From NCBI GenBank assembly GCA_904846265.1, contig CAJHAA010000002.1, positions 62,001 to 126,000 on the forward strand: DNA of 64,000 nt. The letters are read 5' to 3'. Of the stretch, positions 29,799 to 40,653 are shown one piece after another. The notes below the pieces were generated by a model that saw only the letters and a program-made list of their open reading frames with translations, made no database searches and was not told the DNA's origin. Within the stretch, counting starts at the first letter, position 1, and the number at the start of each line of letters is the position of its first letter. Source of the stretch: Psychrobacter immobilis. GTDB taxonomy: Bacteria; Pseudomonadota; Gammaproteobacteria; Pseudomonadales; Moraxellaceae. A program made the position numbers and the translations under genes.

Positions 29799-29829
29799 TT
29801 GCTTGTTTTAACGTAACTTTGACATCGCC

Positions 29830-29875
29830 GATTGCACTTTATTGCCAACACTATTTGAAAATTTGGCAAGCAATC
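29830..29875 (+). promoter_or_regulatory. Hairpin between rplJ and rplL
   Basis: GATTGC (29830-29835) pairs with GCAATC (29870-29875), and TTGCCAA (29842-29848) with TTGGCAA (29863-29869). The left strand carries a six-base bulge. It is not followed by a T tract. It may act as an RNase processing or translation-control structure that adjusts the L12 to L10 ratio. Confidence 0.5.
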
Positions 29876-29924
29876 CAAGCGATTTTAAAATCAATTAATT
29901 TTTATCAGATAACGGAGAGTTCTC

Positions 29925-30296
29925 ATGGCACTATCTAAAGATGACGTGTTAAACGCAATCGCTGAAATGTCAGTAATGGATATCGTTGAATTAATCAGCG
30001 CTATGGAAGAAAAATTCGGCGTAACAGCTGCTGTTGCTGCTGCACCTGCTGCTGCTGGCCCTGCTGCTGCTGCTGCTGAAGAAAAAGACGAGTTTGACGT
30101 AGTTCTTGCCAGCTTTGGCGAGAAGAAAGTTGGCGTAATTAAAGCCGTACGTGAAGCTACTGGTCTTGGCTTGAAAGAAGCGAAAGATTTGGTTGAAAGC
30201 GCTCCAGCTCCAATCAAAGAAGGCGTTAACAAAGCTGAAGCTGAAGAGTTGAAAAAGAAACTTGAAGAAGCTGGTGCAACTGTTGAACTAAAATAA
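29925..30296 (+). CDS. rplL: 50S ribosomal protein L7/L12
   Basis: Multicopy stalk protein that recruits translational GTPases. 123 residues: the N-terminal dimerisation domain, an Ala/Pro-rich hinge of about residues 38-52, and the C-terminal domain with [34 protein letters not shown] lies about ten bases before the ATG. An attenuator-type hairpin follows. Confidence 0.98.
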
Positions 30297-30320
30297 GCTT
30301 CGCTTATCTTAGTGTTGTAC

Positions 30321-30360
30321 AAAAAAAGCTGGTAATGCCTTGCATTGCCAGCTTTTTTTT
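30321..30360 (+). terminator. Terminator/attenuator between rplL and rpoB
   Basis: AGCTGGTAATG (30327-30337) pairs with CATTGCCAGCT (30343-30353, one wobble), with six A before and a run of eight T after. In enteric bacteria a partial terminator at this position sets the ratio of ribosomal protein to RNA polymerase expression. Confidence 0.88.
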
Positions 30361-31102
30361 ACTATAATTCGTAGCTTGACCTTTTGTGTCTGCCAACATA
30401 CGTATGCAACATCACGGTGGATACCCATCAAAAGGACAGACGATAGCTATGCAAATAAACACAGTGCAAGCACACATGCCAGTTTTTGAAATCAGTTAAT
30501 TTAAGCTAAACGTCCATAGATGTTTGGCATTTTTTTGTGTCTGCATGCTTTCCCATTAACACTATAGTTTATACTGATTCTAAAAGTTATAGTTACCCCG
30601 ATTATTATTAATTCTGAAAAGCTATTAAGTTTAGGTTGTCCGTTTCGCAGAGTATTACTGTCAGTAGTTAGGCTTATAGACGGTACATATCAGCGACGAT
30701 ATTAGTTTTGATAGAATTGTTGGTTTTGAAAGAGCCAGTTTTTTGAAAGAAAAATGACTAAATACAATCAGTTTTGATAGCAGATAACTTAGAAATACCC
30801 TTGAACGAGTCATTTTTTCTTACCTCTATGAGTAAGTTTTGCTTAAAAAGTAATATATTTTAGATGATGTGATATTGAATTTGGTTGTCTGAGTGGTCAT
30901 ATAGACTGACTTAGATACCGATCATAAAATGAAAGTAAGGGTGCTAAGTAAGCACTGATAGCAGAAGTAGTAATTGACAAAAGATATCAACTGAACACGA
31001 TTACCTGTTTTATATTATCGTTTACGTCGCCAAGTTTGCATCGTATTTATGCACGCTGGCCACGCTTTTAATTTGTTTCCACGTTTACTGTAAGGACTCT
31101 CG
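30361..31102 (+). other. Long rpoB leader region without a recognised gene
   Basis: About 740 bases between the rplL terminator and rpoB, more than twice the enteric spacing. No open reading frame of meaningful length with a ribosome-binding site is present. Some partial complementarity is visible (GTCTG near 30379 with CAGAC near 30436) and AGTTTTGATAG is repeated in 30700-30780. It probably contains an rpoB promoter or a long 5' untranslated region. Confidence 0.6.
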
Positions 31103-34100
31103 ATGGCATATTCTTATACTGAAAAAAAGCGTATTCGCAAAAGTTTTGCTGAATTGCCCACTGTGATGGACATTCCCTATTTACTGTCTATTCAAGTAGA
31201 TTCTTACGAGCAATTTTTGCAAGAGCACAAAAAGCCAAAAGCTCGTGAGAATACTGGTTTGCAAGCTGCGTATTCCTCTATTTTCCCAATTGAGAGTCAC
31301 TCTGGTAACGCAGAGCTACAATTCGTTGAATATTATTTAGGCACGCCTGAATTTGACGAACGTGAGTGTATCTTGCGTGGCTCAACATTTGCCGCGCCTA
31401 TGCGTGTCAAAATCCGTTTGATCATCAAAGACAAAGACAGCAAAGATAAAGACAGCAAAGCGGCTATCAAAGATATCCGTGAGCAAAGCGTTTACATGGG
31501 CGAGATGCCTTTGATGACGGCTAACGGTACTTTTATTATCAATGGTACTGAGCGTGTTATCGTATCTCAGCTACATCGTTCACCTGGTGTGTTCTTTGAT
31601 CATGATAAAGGTAAGTCGCATTCAAGTGGTAAAGTGCTTTATAACGCACGTATTATCCCTTACCGTGGTTCATGGTTAGATTTTGAATTTGATGCCAAAG
31701 ACTTAGTTTTTGCTCGTATTGACCGTCGTCGTAAGCTATTGGCTTCAATTATTTTACGTGCGCTTGGTCTAACAACGTCTGAAATCTTAGATTTGTTCTT
31801 TGATAAAGTAGCCGTTTATAAAGGTGAAGAGCAGTTCGAGATTGATCTAGTTGCTGATCGCTTGCGCGGTGAGATGGCTCAGTTCGACATCGTATCACCA
31901 GAAGGTGATGTCATCGTAGAGCAGGGCAAGCGTATTAATGCACGCCGTATTCGTCAGCTTGAAGAAGCAGGTATGACGAAGATTGCGATACCTGATGAGT
32001 ATCTCTATGAGCGCATTTTAGCTGAAGATATCGTGGTAAATGACGAAGTTATCGCTAAAGCGAATACGCTAATTGACCATGAATTATTGGTTAAATTAAG
32101 TGCATTTGAAGCCAGCGAGTCTATCAAAGAGTTCAGCATTCTATTCACCAATGATATCGATCAAGGCAGTTATATTGCCGACACTTTGCGTGCTGATAGT
32201 ACGTCAAGCCGTGAAGAAGCATTGATTGAAATCTATAAAGTCATGCGTCCAGGTGAGCCACCAACGGTTGAGACCGCTGAAAAACTATTTGACAGTATGT
32301 TCTTCAACGCGGATCGTTATGACTTATCGAACGTCGGTCGTATGAAGTTTAACCGTCGTTTAGGGTTAGAGTTTGATAATACTGATGATCCAGACATCCA
32401 ACGCGCTCGTAGCGTATTGACCAATGCCGATATCGTTAATGTCCTAAAAGAGCTGATTGAGATTCGTAATGGTCGCGGCGAAGTCGATGATATTGACCAT
32501 TTAGGTAACCGCCGTATTCGTTCAGTAGGCGAGATGGCAGAAAACCAATTCCGTGTCGGTTTAGTACGTGTAGAGCGTGCGGTCAAAGAGCGTTTAAGCT
32601 CAGCGGAATCTGATAACTTGTCACCACAAGATTTGATTAACTCAAAGCCTGTTGCTGCTGCGGTTAAAGAGTTCTTTGGTTCAAGCCAGTTATCGCAGTT
32701 TATGGATCAGAACAACCCATTGTCTGAAGTTACCCATAAACGCCGTGTCTCAGCTCTAGGACCCGGTGGTCTGACCCGTGAACGTGCAGGCTTTGAAGTA
32801 CGTGACGTACATGATACCCATTATGGCCGTGTATGCCCGATTGAGACTCCTGAAGGTCCAAACATTGGTCTTATTAACTCATTAGCGACCTTTGCTAAAA
32901 CCAACAGCTTTGGCTTCTTAGAAACGCCATATCGCCGTGTGGTTGATGGTAAAGTAACTGATGTCATTGAGTATCTATCAGCAATTGAAGAAGTCGGTAC
33001 AGTCATTGCACAGGCTGATTCACCAGTAACCGCAGAAGGCGCGTTATCTGATGAGATGGTTAGTGTACGTAGCTATGGTGAATTCGTGCGTATGCCACCA
33101 GAAAAAGTGACGCATATGGATGTGTCGCCAAGTCAGGTTGTATCGGTAGCTGCTGGTCTAATTCCATTCCTAGAGCATGATGATGCTAACCGTGCCTTGA
33201 TGGGCTCGAACATGCAGCGTCAGGCAGTTCCTACACTACGTGCTGATAAGCCGTTAGTAGGTACGGGCATGGAGCGTCACGTTGCGCGTGACTCAGGTGT
33301 CTGTGTGATCGCTAAGCGTGGCGGTGTGATCGAAGACGTTGACGCCTCACGTGTGGTGGTTCGTGTCAATGAAGATGAGATGATTGCTGGTGAAGCTGGT
33401 ATTGATATCTACAACCTCGTTAAATACACGCGTTCTAACCAAAATACTTGTATCAACCAACGTATTATCGTCAACCAAGGCGATGCTATTGCTGTAGGGG
33501 ATATCTTGGCTGATGGTCCATCAACGGATCTTGGTGAGCTTGCATTGGGTCAGAACATTCGCATCGCATTTATGCCGTGGAATGGTTACAACTTCGAAGA
33601 TTCAATCTTGCTGTCTGAAAAAGTGGTTAAAGAAGATCGTTTCACGACCATTCATATCCAAGAATTGACTTGTGTGGCACGTGATACCAAGCTTGGAACC
33701 GAAGAGATCACTGCGGATATTCCAAACGTTGGTGAAGCGGCTCTATCAAGTCTTGATGAAGCAGGTATCGTTTATATCGGTGCTGAAGTTGACGCTGGTG
33801 ATATCTTAGTTGGTAAAGTGACGCCAAAAGGTGAAACGCAACTAACGCCAGAAGAGAAATTGCTCCGGGCTATCTTTGGTGAAAAAGCGGCTGATGTTAA
33901 AGACACGTCGCTACGTGTACCAACATCAAGCAAAGGCACGGTTATTGATGTTCAAGTCTTTACTCGTGACGGCGTTGAAAAAGACGCACGTGCAAGAGCA
34001 ATTGAAAAATCACAGCTTGATAGCTATCGTAAAGATTTAAAAGAAGAGCTACGTATCTTTGAAGAAGCGGCTCGTGGTCGTATCGGTAATCTGTTAGATG

Positions 34101-35221
34101 GTCAAAAAGTCAGCGGTGGTTCTGGTCTAAAAGCCGGTACAGTGATGGCATTGGCCGATATGAAAGATATGAGCCTTGAGACTTTGCTTGATATTCAGCC
34201 TGTCGAAGAAGAAATCTCTGAGCGTCTAACGCAAATCGCTGAGTATTTGGTCGATAAGCAAAAAGACATCGATGTGAAGTTTGCTGAGAAAAAACGCAAA
34301 TTAACCGCTGGTGATGACTTACAACATGGCGTACAAAAAATCGTTAAGGTATATCTAGCGGTTAAGCGTCGTATTCAGCCTGGTGATAAAATGGCTGGTC
34401 GTCATGGTAACAAAGGTGTGGTATCGCGCATCATGCCAGTTGAAGACATGCCTTATGATGAAAATGGTAATACCGTTGACATCGTCTTGAACCCACTTGG
34501 TGTACCGTCTCGTATGAACATCGGTCAGGTTCTAGAAACGCATTTGGGTATGGCAGCGAAAGGCTTGGGCGAGAAGATCGATGGTATGCTCAAATCGCAA
34601 GCAGCGATCAAAGATTTACGTGACTTCTTAGACAAAATCTATAACCAAGTCGGCGGTGAGCAAGTTGATCTTGATAGCTTGAGTGATGATGACATCATGG
34701 CGCTAGCAGATAACTTGCGCGCTGGTGTACCAATGGGCACAGCAGTATTTGACGGCGCAAGAGAAAGCCAAGTTAAGGATCTGTTAGAGCTTGCTGGTAT
34801 GGATCGCGATGGTCAACAGACGTTGTATGATGGTCGTACTGGTCAGAAGTTTGACCGTAAAGTAACCGTTGGTTATATGTACATGCTCAAACTTAACCAT
34901 TTGGTTGATGACAAAATGCATGCGCGTTCAACCGGTTCTTACTCATTAGTGACGCAGCAGCCACTCGGCGGTAAAGCTCAGTTTGGTGGTCAGCGCTTCG
35001 GTGAGATGGAAGTCTGGGCGCTAGAAGCTTACGGCGCGACTTATACGCTGCAAGAAATGCTGACTGTGAAGTCGGATGACGTTGAAGGCCGTACGCGTAT
35101 GTACAAAAACATCGTTGATGGTGAGCAGTATATGGATCCAGGTATGCCTGAATCGTTTAACGTACTGACCAAAGAAATCAAATCATTGGGTATTAATATT
35201 GAGTTAAAACAAACCCATTAA
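31103..35221 (+). CDS. rpoB: DNA-directed RNA polymerase subunit beta
   Basis: Catalytic core subunit, 1372 residues against 1342 in E. coli. The rifampicin pocket [20 protein letters not shown] is wild type, with Asp535, His545 and Ser550 equivalent to E. coli 516, 526 and 531. The C-terminal [24 protein letters not shown] is standard. Part of the extra length is a small tandem duplication, [10 protein letters not shown], at about residues 109-118. AAGGA lies about ten bases before the ATG. rpoC follows 188 bases downstream. Confidence 0.98.
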   Translation: MAYSYTEKKRIRKSFAELPTVMDIPYLLSIQVDSYEQFLQEHKKPKARENTGLQAAYSSIFPIESHSGNAELQFVEYYLGTPEFDERECILRGSTFAAPMRVKIRLIIKDKDSKDKDSKAAIKDIREQSVYMGEMPLMTANGTFIINGTERVIVSQLHRSPGVFFDHDKGKSHSSGKVLYNARIIPYRGSWLDFEFDAKDLVFARIDRRRKLLASIILRALGLTTSEILDLFFDKVAVYKGEEQFEIDLVADRLRGEMAQFDIVSPEGDVIVEQGKRINARRIRQLEEAGMTKIAIPDEYLYERILAEDIVVNDEVIAKANTLIDHELLVKLSAFEASESIKEFSILFTNDIDQGSYIADTLRADSTSSREEALIEIYKVMRPGEPPTVETAEKLFDSMFFNADRYDLSNVGRMKFNRRLGLEFDNTDDPDIQRARSVLTNADIVNVLKELIEIRNGRGEVDDIDHLGNRRIRSVGEMAENQFRVGLVRVERAVKERLSSAESDNLSPQDLINSKPVAAAVKEFFGSSQLSQFMDQNNPLSEVTHKRRVSALGPGGLTRERAGFEVRDVHDTHYGRVCPIETPEGPNIGLINSLATFAKTNSFGFLETPYRRVVDGKVTDVIEYLSAIEEVGTVIAQADSPVTAEGALSDEMVSVRSYGEFVRMPPEKVTHMDVSPSQVVSVAAGLIPFLEHDDANRALMGSNMQRQAVPTLRADKPLVGTGMERHVARDSGVCVIAKRGGVIEDVDASRVVVRVNEDEMIAGEAGIDIYNLVKYTRSNQNTCINQRIIVNQGDAIAVGDILADGPSTDLGELALGQNIRIAFMPWNGYNFEDSILLSEKVVKEDRFTTIHIQELTCVARDTKLGTEEITADIPNVGEAALSSLDEAGIVYIGAEVDAGDILVGKVTPKGETQLTPEEKLLRAIFGEKAADVKDTSLRVPTSSKGTVIDVQVFTRDGVEKDARARAIEKSQLDSYRKDLKEELRIFEEAARGRIGNLLDGQKVSGGSGLKAGTVMALADMKDMSLETLLDIQPVEEEISERLTQIAEYLVDKQKDIDVKFAEKKRKLTAGDDLQHGVQKIVKVYLAVKRRIQPGDKMAGRHGNKGVVSRIMPVEDMPYDENGNTVDIVLNPLGVPSRMNIGQVLETHLGMAAKGLGEKIDGMLKSQAAIKDLRDFLDKIYNQVGGEQVDLDSLSDDDIMALADNLRAGVPMGTAVFDGARESQVKDLLELAGMDRDGQQTLYDGRTGQKFDRKVTVGYMYMLKLNHLVDDKMHARSTGSYSLVTQQPLGGKAQFGGQRFGEMEVWALEAYGATYTLQEMLTVKSDDVEGRTRMYKNIVDGEQYMDPGMPESFNVLTKEIKSLGINIELKQTH
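31427..31456 (+). repeat. In-frame 15-base tandem duplication inside rpoB
   Basis: AAAGACAAAGACAGC (31427-31441) is followed by AAAGATAAAGACAGC (31442-31456), one base different, adding five residues to an exposed loop of beta near the point where E. coli has EREAPEG. Confidence 0.85.
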
Positions 35222-35230
35222 GCACGGCTG

Positions 35231-35317
35231 ACTGAAGCTACCTTTAACATAGCTTCAGTTAATTATTATCCTTAGTGGTCAACCTAAAAGCAGTATGCGC
35301 ATCGCTGCTGCTTTTAG
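35231..35317 (+). promoter_or_regulatory. Two perfect hairpins between rpoB and rpoC
   Basis: ACTGAAGCTA (35231-35240) pairs perfectly with TAGCTTCAGT (35250-35259), and CTAAAAGCAG (35284-35293) with CTGCTTTTAG (35308-35317). Neither is followed by a T tract, so they are unlikely to be full terminators. They may be processing or mRNA-stability elements in the rpoBC transcript. Confidence 0.65.
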
Positions 35318-35409
35318 TGATTTGTCTCAACCCTATTCATTGCCTTCATTCATCTTATTTGCGTCAATAATACGCTATCAGATGATTATAAAGATAACGG
35401 AGAAGCAAC

Positions 35410-38400
35410 TTGAAAGATTTACTCGATATCATGCAAAGCCCTACCGGCAACGGTAATCAAGAGTTTGATAGCATTCAAATTACTTTAGCCTCACCTGACG
35501 TCATTAAGTCATGGTCGCATGGCGAAGTGAAAAAGCCTGAAACTATTAACTATCGTACGTTTAAGCCTGAGCGTGATGGTCTATTTTGTGCCAAAATATT
35601 TGGTCCAGTAAAAGACTTTGAATGTTTATGTGGTAAATATAAACGCCGTAAGTTCCAAGGCGTTATCTGTGAAAAATGTGGCGTAGAAGTGACGACTGCG
35701 AAAGTACGTCGTGATCGTATGGGTCATATCGACTTAGCCAGCCCAGTGGCGCACATTTGGTTCTTAAAGTCATTACCAAGCCGCATCGGTCTATTGCTAG
35801 ACATGACGCTTCGTGATATCGAACGCGTCCTATATTTTGAAAGCTATATTGTTACTGAGCCAGGTTTGACTTCTCTAGAGAAGTATCAACTGCTTGATGA
35901 TGAAGATTATTATAAAGCGCTTGAAGAGTTTGGCGATGAATTCACTGCCAAAATGGGTGCTGAAGCGGTTCAAGACCTATTGAAAGATATCGATTTGGAT
36001 CTTGAAATCGATGATTTGCGCGAAGCGATTCCGCAAACTGGTTCTGAAACCAAGCTTAAAAAGATGTCTAAGCGTCTTAAATTATTAGAAGCCTTCCGTG
36101 ACTCTAATAACAAGCCTGAGTGGATGGTGATGAACATCTTGCCAGTACTACCACCAGATTTGCGTCCGCTAGTACCACTAGAAGGTGGTCGTTTTGCGAC
36201 TTCAGATCTAAACGATCTATATCGCCGCGTGATCAACCGTAATAACCGTCTAAAGCGTCTGCTTGAGCTGAGCGCCCCTGATATCATCGTACGTAACGAA
36301 AAGCGTATGTTGCAAGAATCAGTGGATGCCTTGCTGGATAATGGTCGTCGCGGTCGTGCGATCACTGGTAGTAACAAGCGTCCATTGAAGTCTTTGGCAG
36401 ATATGATCAAAGGTAAGCAAGGTCGTTTCCGTCAAAACTTACTTGGTAAGCGTGTTGACTATTCTGGTCGTTCGGTGATCGTTGTTGGTCCAACGCTACG
36501 TCTACATCAGTGCGGTTTACCAAAGAAAATGGCACTTGAATTATTCAAACCATTTACTTATAACAAATTATTGTCTCATGGTTTAGCGACCACGATTAAA
36601 GCTGCCAAAAAGATGGTAGAGCGTGAAGAGCCGCAAGTGTGGGATATGCTGGCCATGGTTATCCGTGAGCATCCAGTGCTTCTTAACCGTGCACCAACGC
36701 TTCACCGTTTGGGCTTGCAAGCATTTGAGCCAGTACTAATCGAAGGTAAAGCAATCCAATTGCATCCGCTCGTTTGTACCGCGTTTAACGCCGATTTTGA
36801 TGGTGACCAAATGGCCGTTCACGTGCCATTGACGCTAGAAGCACAGCTTGAATCACGTGCGCTAATGATGTCTACCAATAACATCTTGTCGCCTGCGAAC
36901 GGTGATCCAATCATTGTACCGTCGCAAGATGTGGTACTTGGTCTTTACTATATTAGCCGCTCATCAATCAATTCTAAAGGCGAGGGCATGATTTTTGCCA
37001 CCGTTAATGAAGCATTGCGTGCGATTGGTTCAAACGATTTGCATGTAAACGCTAAGATCAAAGTGCGTGTCACCGAGACGCATATTGATGAAGACGGCAA
37101 TGAGACTAAAGAAATCAGCTTAAAAGAAACGGTTGCAGGTCGTTTATTGATCTGGAACATCATGCCTAAAGGTATGTCTTTTGATGAATGTAACCAAGAG
37201 ATGACGAAGAAAAATATTTCTCGTTTGATTAACTCTTGCTACCGTAAAGTTGGCGTTAAAGAAAGTGTCATGTTTGCTGACCAATTGATGTATCTTGGTT
37301 TTGCCCAAGCGACGTTGTCAGGCGTGTCTATCGGTATTGATGACATGGTCATTCCACCACTGAAAAAGCAAATTATCGAAGTGGCAGAAGGCGAAGTTCG
37401 CGAAATCGAAGATCAATTCGAGCAAGGTTTTGTGACCGCTGGTGAGCGCTATAACAAAGTAGTTGATATCTGGTCACGTACCAATGACAAAGTCGCTAAA
37501 GCGATGATGGACAACTTAGCCACTGATAAAATCATGAACGCCAAAGGTGAAGAAGAAGAGCAGAAGTCATTCAACTCTATCTTTATCATGTCAGACTCTG
37601 GTGCTCGTGGTAGTGCGGCTCAGATTCGTCAGTTGGCTGGTATGCGTGGTTTGATGGCTAAGCCAGATGGTTCAATTATTGAAACGCCAATTAAAGCAAA
37701 CTTCCGTGAAGGCTTGACCGTACTTCAGTACTTTATTTCAACGCATGGTGCACGTAAAGGTCTTGCGGATACGGCACTTAAAACGGCTAACTCAGGTTAC
37801 TTGACGCGTCGTTTGGTTGATGTGGCACAAGATTTGGTTATTACCAGTGATGACTGTGGTACTGAGCAAGGCTTGCTCATGAAACCACATATTCAAGGTG
37901 GTGAAATCATTGAGAAGTTAGGTGAGCTAGTACTAGGTCGTGTGACGGCTCGTGATGTGACTTATAACGATGATGCCGATAAGGTATTGATTCCAGCAGG
38001 TACTTTGATCGATGAGCATTGGGTAAACGTGCTTGATAACAATGCGATCGATGACATCTGGGTACGCTCAGTTATTACTTGTAATGTTGAGCATGGTGTT
38101 TGTTCACAGTGTTATGGTCGTGATTTGGCTCGTGGTCATAAAGTGAATATTGGCGAGTCAGTCGGTGTTATGGCGGCACAGTCTATCGGTGAACCAGGTA
38201 CTCAGTTAACGATGCGTACATTCCACGTGGGCGGGGCAGCAAGCTCAGCATCAGTGGATAACAGCATCTCAGTTCGTAGTGCTGGTCAAGCGCATTTCGA
38301 AAACATGAAAACGGTTCAACATACCGATGGTCACTTAGTCATCGTATCGCGTTCAGCTGAAATCGCCTTGACCGATGAGCTTGGTCGTGAGCGTGAGCGC

Positions 38401-39642
38401 TATAAAGTGCCTTATGGTTCTAGCGTGCTTGTGAAACACGAAGATCAGGTTGATGCTGGTCAAACCATCGCTAAATGGGATCCGCACACGCATCCTATTA
38501 TCACAGAATTTGCTGGTACTGCACGCTTCAGTGAGATCACTGATGGCTTGACTGCTACCGTAAAAGTTGATGATGCAACTGGTATGAGCTCATTTGAGAT
38601 TCTTGCTACTCGTGACCGTTCAAGTTCAGCAAAAGACTTACGTCCTGCGATTATCTTGAACACTGATGAAGGTAAAGAAGTGGTTTACTTCTTACCAGCT
38701 GAAACCATCATTCGCGTCAGCGATGGTGAAAAAGTAGCAGCCGGTTCGATTTTGGGTCGTGTACCACAAGCCTCTTCAGGTACCAAAGATATTACCGGTG
38801 GTCTACCACGTGTTGCTGACTTGTTCGAAGCACGTCGTCCAAAAGATCATGCCATCATGGCAGAAATGACAGGTGTGGTTAGCTTTGGTAAAGAGACTAA
38901 AGGTAAAAACCGCTTCATCATCACCAATGAAGATGGTGAGATTCATGAAGAGCTAATCCCGAAATGGCGTCAAATCAACGTCTTTGAAAACGAAACGGTA
39001 GCACGTGGTGAAGTGATCGCTGATGGTCCACAGAATCCACATGATATCTTACGTTTGAAAGGTCAGACTGCACTTGCTGATTACATTGTTAACGAAGTAC
39101 AGGATGTTTATCGCTTGCAGGGTGTAAAAATCAACGATAAGCACATCGAAGTGATTATTCGTCAGATGCTGCGTAAAGTTGAAATCACTGATGGCGGCGA
39201 TTCAAACCACTTCAAAGGCGATCAAGCAGAGTACTCTGATATCAAAGCATTGAATGCGAAGCTGGAAGCGGAAGATAAATTCCCAGTACAGTTCGAGCGT
39301 CAATTACTAGGTATCACCAAAGCAAGTCTGGCAACAGAAAGCTTTATCTCAGCAGCATCGTTCCAGGAGACGACCCGTGTACTAACTGCGGCTGCCGTGA
39401 CTGGTAAAGTGGATGAACTACGTGGTCTGAAAGAGAACGTCGTTGTTGGTCGCTTGATTCCTGCTGGTACTGGTCTTGCTTATCATAAAGCACGCAAAGA
39501 GAAAGCGGAGCAAAAACTGCTAGATAAAGATCTTAAAGCAGGGTTTGACAATGCAGCATTTGATATGTCAGCGAGCACGGATAGTAAAGACTTTGCAAGC
39601 TTTGATGAAGCCTTTGCACAAGAGCTTAATCAGGATAATTAA
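35410..39642 (+). CDS. rpoC: DNA-directed RNA polymerase subunit beta'
   Basis: Catalytic subunit holding the active-site magnesium: NADFDGDQM with Asp462, Asp464 and Asp466. The N-terminal zinc-binding cysteines are Cys72, Cys74, Cys87 and Cys90; the second zinc site appears in [15 protein letters not shown]. Bridge helix and trigger loop regions ([16 protein letters not shown]) are normal. The start is TTG, giving [10 protein letters not shown], with GGAG about eight bases upstream; the enteric gene likewise uses a non-ATG start. 1410 residues, followed by a strong terminator. Confidence 0.98.
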   Translation: MKDLLDIMQSPTGNGNQEFDSIQITLASPDVIKSWSHGEVKKPETINYRTFKPERDGLFCAKIFGPVKDFECLCGKYKRRKFQGVICEKCGVEVTTAKVRRDRMGHIDLASPVAHIWFLKSLPSRIGLLLDMTLRDIERVLYFESYIVTEPGLTSLEKYQLLDDEDYYKALEEFGDEFTAKMGAEAVQDLLKDIDLDLEIDDLREAIPQTGSETKLKKMSKRLKLLEAFRDSNNKPEWMVMNILPVLPPDLRPLVPLEGGRFATSDLNDLYRRVINRNNRLKRLLELSAPDIIVRNEKRMLQESVDALLDNGRRGRAITGSNKRPLKSLADMIKGKQGRFRQNLLGKRVDYSGRSVIVVGPTLRLHQCGLPKKMALELFKPFTYNKLLSHGLATTIKAAKKMVEREEPQVWDMLAMVIREHPVLLNRAPTLHRLGLQAFEPVLIEGKAIQLHPLVCTAFNADFDGDQMAVHVPLTLEAQLESRALMMSTNNILSPANGDPIIVPSQDVVLGLYYISRSSINSKGEGMIFATVNEALRAIGSNDLHVNAKIKVRVTETHIDEDGNETKEISLKETVAGRLLIWNIMPKGMSFDECNQEMTKKNISRLINSCYRKVGVKESVMFADQLMYLGFAQATLSGVSIGIDDMVIPPLKKQIIEVAEGEVREIEDQFEQGFVTAGERYNKVVDIWSRTNDKVAKAMMDNLATDKIMNAKGEEEEQKSFNSIFIMSDSGARGSAAQIRQLAGMRGLMAKPDGSIIETPIKANFREGLTVLQYFISTHGARKGLADTALKTANSGYLTRRLVDVAQDLVITSDDCGTEQGLLMKPHIQGGEIIEKLGELVLGRVTARDVTYNDDADKVLIPAGTLIDEHWVNVLDNNAIDDIWVRSVITCNVEHGVCSQCYGRDLARGHKVNIGESVGVMAAQSIGEPGTQLTMRTFHVGGAASSASVDNSISVRSAGQAHFENMKTVQHTDGHLVIVSRSAEIALTDELGRERERYKVPYGSSVLVKHEDQVDAGQTIAKWDPHTHPIITEFAGTARFSEITDGLTATVKVDDATGMSSFEILATRDRSSSAKDLRPAIILNTDEGKEVVYFLPAETIIRVSDGEKVAAGSILGRVPQASSGTKDITGGLPRVADLFEARRPKDHAIMAEMTGVVSFGKETKGKNRFIITNEDGEIHEELIPKWRQINVFENETVARGEVIADGPQNPHDILRLKGQTALADYIVNEVQDVYRLQGVKINDKHIEVIIRQMLRKVEITDGGDSNHFKGDQAEYSDIKALNAKLEAEDKFPVQFERQLLGITKASLATESFISAASFQETTRVLTAAAVTGKVDELRGLKENVVVGRLIPAGTGLAYHKARKEKAEQKLLDKDLKAGFDNAAFDMSASTDSKDFASFDEAFAQELNQDN

Positions 39643-39678
39643 TAGTATTAAGCGTCTTTGATTTATTGTTAATTTGAT

Positions 39679-39708
39679 AAAAAGCCAGCCTGAGTTGCTG
39701 GCTTTTTT
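39679..39708 (+). terminator. Terminator of rpoBC
   Basis: GCCAGC (39684-39689) pairs with GCTGGC (39697-39702), with five A before and six T after. Confidence 0.92.
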
Positions 39709-39809
39709 GTGTGTGCAATAAAGTGAGAAATGCATGGTACTGTTATCTAAAAAAATAGTACACTGGAAAATATGCCCTAATTTACACTTCATATAAGGAT
39801 AAGTCGCAA

Positions 39810-40331
39810 ATGGCAGGTAAAACCCGCGTTGCCAAATATCAAGCAGATCGAACCAATCAAAAACTGTATTTCTGTCATCTATCCTGCCAAGCAGCGGGAA
39901 GTACCGATGATAAGCAGCTATACCAAGCCCATTGTGAAACTGCTATTTTTCATCTATACGGTGCCTTTCTCGCATTCACCCAAGAGCTAGGTTATTTTTA
40001 TAGTTTAAACATGAGCGCACCAACATTGTCAGATATTGAGCAAGCATTGAGCGAGCGTACCCAAGTATCGCCTGAGATTCAGCGATTACAGCAGTTACAG
40101 CAGCAGGGTTTTTTGGCCAATGTAGAGCGTGCGTATCAGCGTTGTCTGTACGCCGTGCCACCAGATACTATCGTAGATCAAACACCAAGCAATACTGCCT
40201 CACCTGATCTTATTGTTAACGTTGTGACCTTGTCGAATCAATTGCTGCCAGATGAGACGACCATACGAGAATGGCGTCAGCAGTTTTTAGAGCTGATTGA
40301 GCAACTACGTGCTGGTATGGTTGAGTTCTAA
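39810..40331 (+). CDS. DUF6586-like conserved hypothetical protein
   Basis: A 173-residue cytoplasmic protein with no catalytic motif that I recognise. The N-terminal half, with RTNQKLYFCHLSCQAA and ETAIFHLYGAFLAFTQELG, resembles the DUF6586 family of Pseudomonas and Acinetobacter, which is largely alpha-helical and uncharacterised. The middle is Gln-rich (RLQQLQQQGFL). It follows the rpoC terminator by about 100 bases and has AAGGA about 11 bases before the ATG. It is a single gene, followed by repeat sequences. Confidence 0.75.
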   Translation: MAGKTRVAKYQADRTNQKLYFCHLSCQAAGSTDDKQLYQAHCETAIFHLYGAFLAFTQELGYFYSLNMSAPTLSDIEQALSERTQVSPEIQRLQQLQQQGFLANVERAYQRCLYAVPPDTIVDQTPSNTASPDLIVNVVTLSNQLLPDETTIREWRQQFLELIEQLRAGMVEF

Positions 40332-40365
40332 AAATAGTTATTAAAATTTTATCTCATTTTTATCA

Positions 40366-40391
40366 CCATTTTTAAAATGAAGACGTGTCCT
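40366..40391. repeat. Half-copy of a dispersed palindromic repeat
   Basis: CATTTTTAAAATGAAGACGTGTCC matches one half of the palindromes at 49591-49637 and 63867-63907. The other half is missing, and the MITE-like element begins exactly at its end, as if inserted there. Confidence 0.55.
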
Positions 40392-40530
40392 ATAGTCAAA
40401 GAAAAATAAAACCGATACGATTGTATTATGGTGCTACTGGTAAAAATTTTACTTGCTTGCTGTATTCACAGAGGCTGCGAAAATTTTATCCCAGCAGCAC
40501 TGTAGCGATTTAAAAATACTTTGACTATAG
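40390..40530. mobile_element. MITE-like 141-base inverted-repeat element
   Basis: Perfect 12-base terminal inverted repeats, CTATAGTCAAAG (40390-40401) and CTTTGACTATAG (40519-40530). Subterminal repeats also match: GTGCTACTGG near 40431 against CCCAGCAGCAC near 40491, each next to AAAATTTT, so the whole element folds into one long hairpin. It contains no open reading frame. The TA at the ends fits a Tc1/mariner or IS630-type target. I recall similar sequence recurring in Psychrobacter intergenic regions, but I cannot verify this here. Confidence 0.7.
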
Positions 40531-40582
40531 TTGACTGATGACTATTCTTTAATAGAGTGGTATTGATCAAAATATTAAGTAT

Positions 40583-40622
40583 AAAAAAGGCTTATTTAGC
40601 GAGTGCTAAATAAGCCTTTTTT
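40583..40622. terminator. Terminator downstream of the PBP1A gene
   Basis: AAAAAAGGCTTATTTAGC (40583-40600) pairs perfectly with GCTAAATAAGCCTTTTTT (40605-40622) over a GAGT loop. It is symmetric, so it can end transcription from both sides. Confidence 0.93.
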
Positions 40623-40653
40623 TGCGTCATAAGTTTATATTATTAATGGTTGT

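Noticed and set aside
29891..30322. 143-codon minus-strand frame opposite rplL
   Set aside because: Its Ala/Ser-rich sequence mirrors the Ala-rich hinge codons of L7/L12; it is a shadow frame.
32641..32800. Possible rifampicin-resistance substitution in rpoB
   Set aside because: The residues equivalent to E. coli Asp516, His526 and Ser531 are all wild type.
35970..36410. 146-codon minus-strand frame opposite rpoC
   Set aside because: Shadow of a highly conserved gene; no family similarity and Ser/Arg-rich composition.
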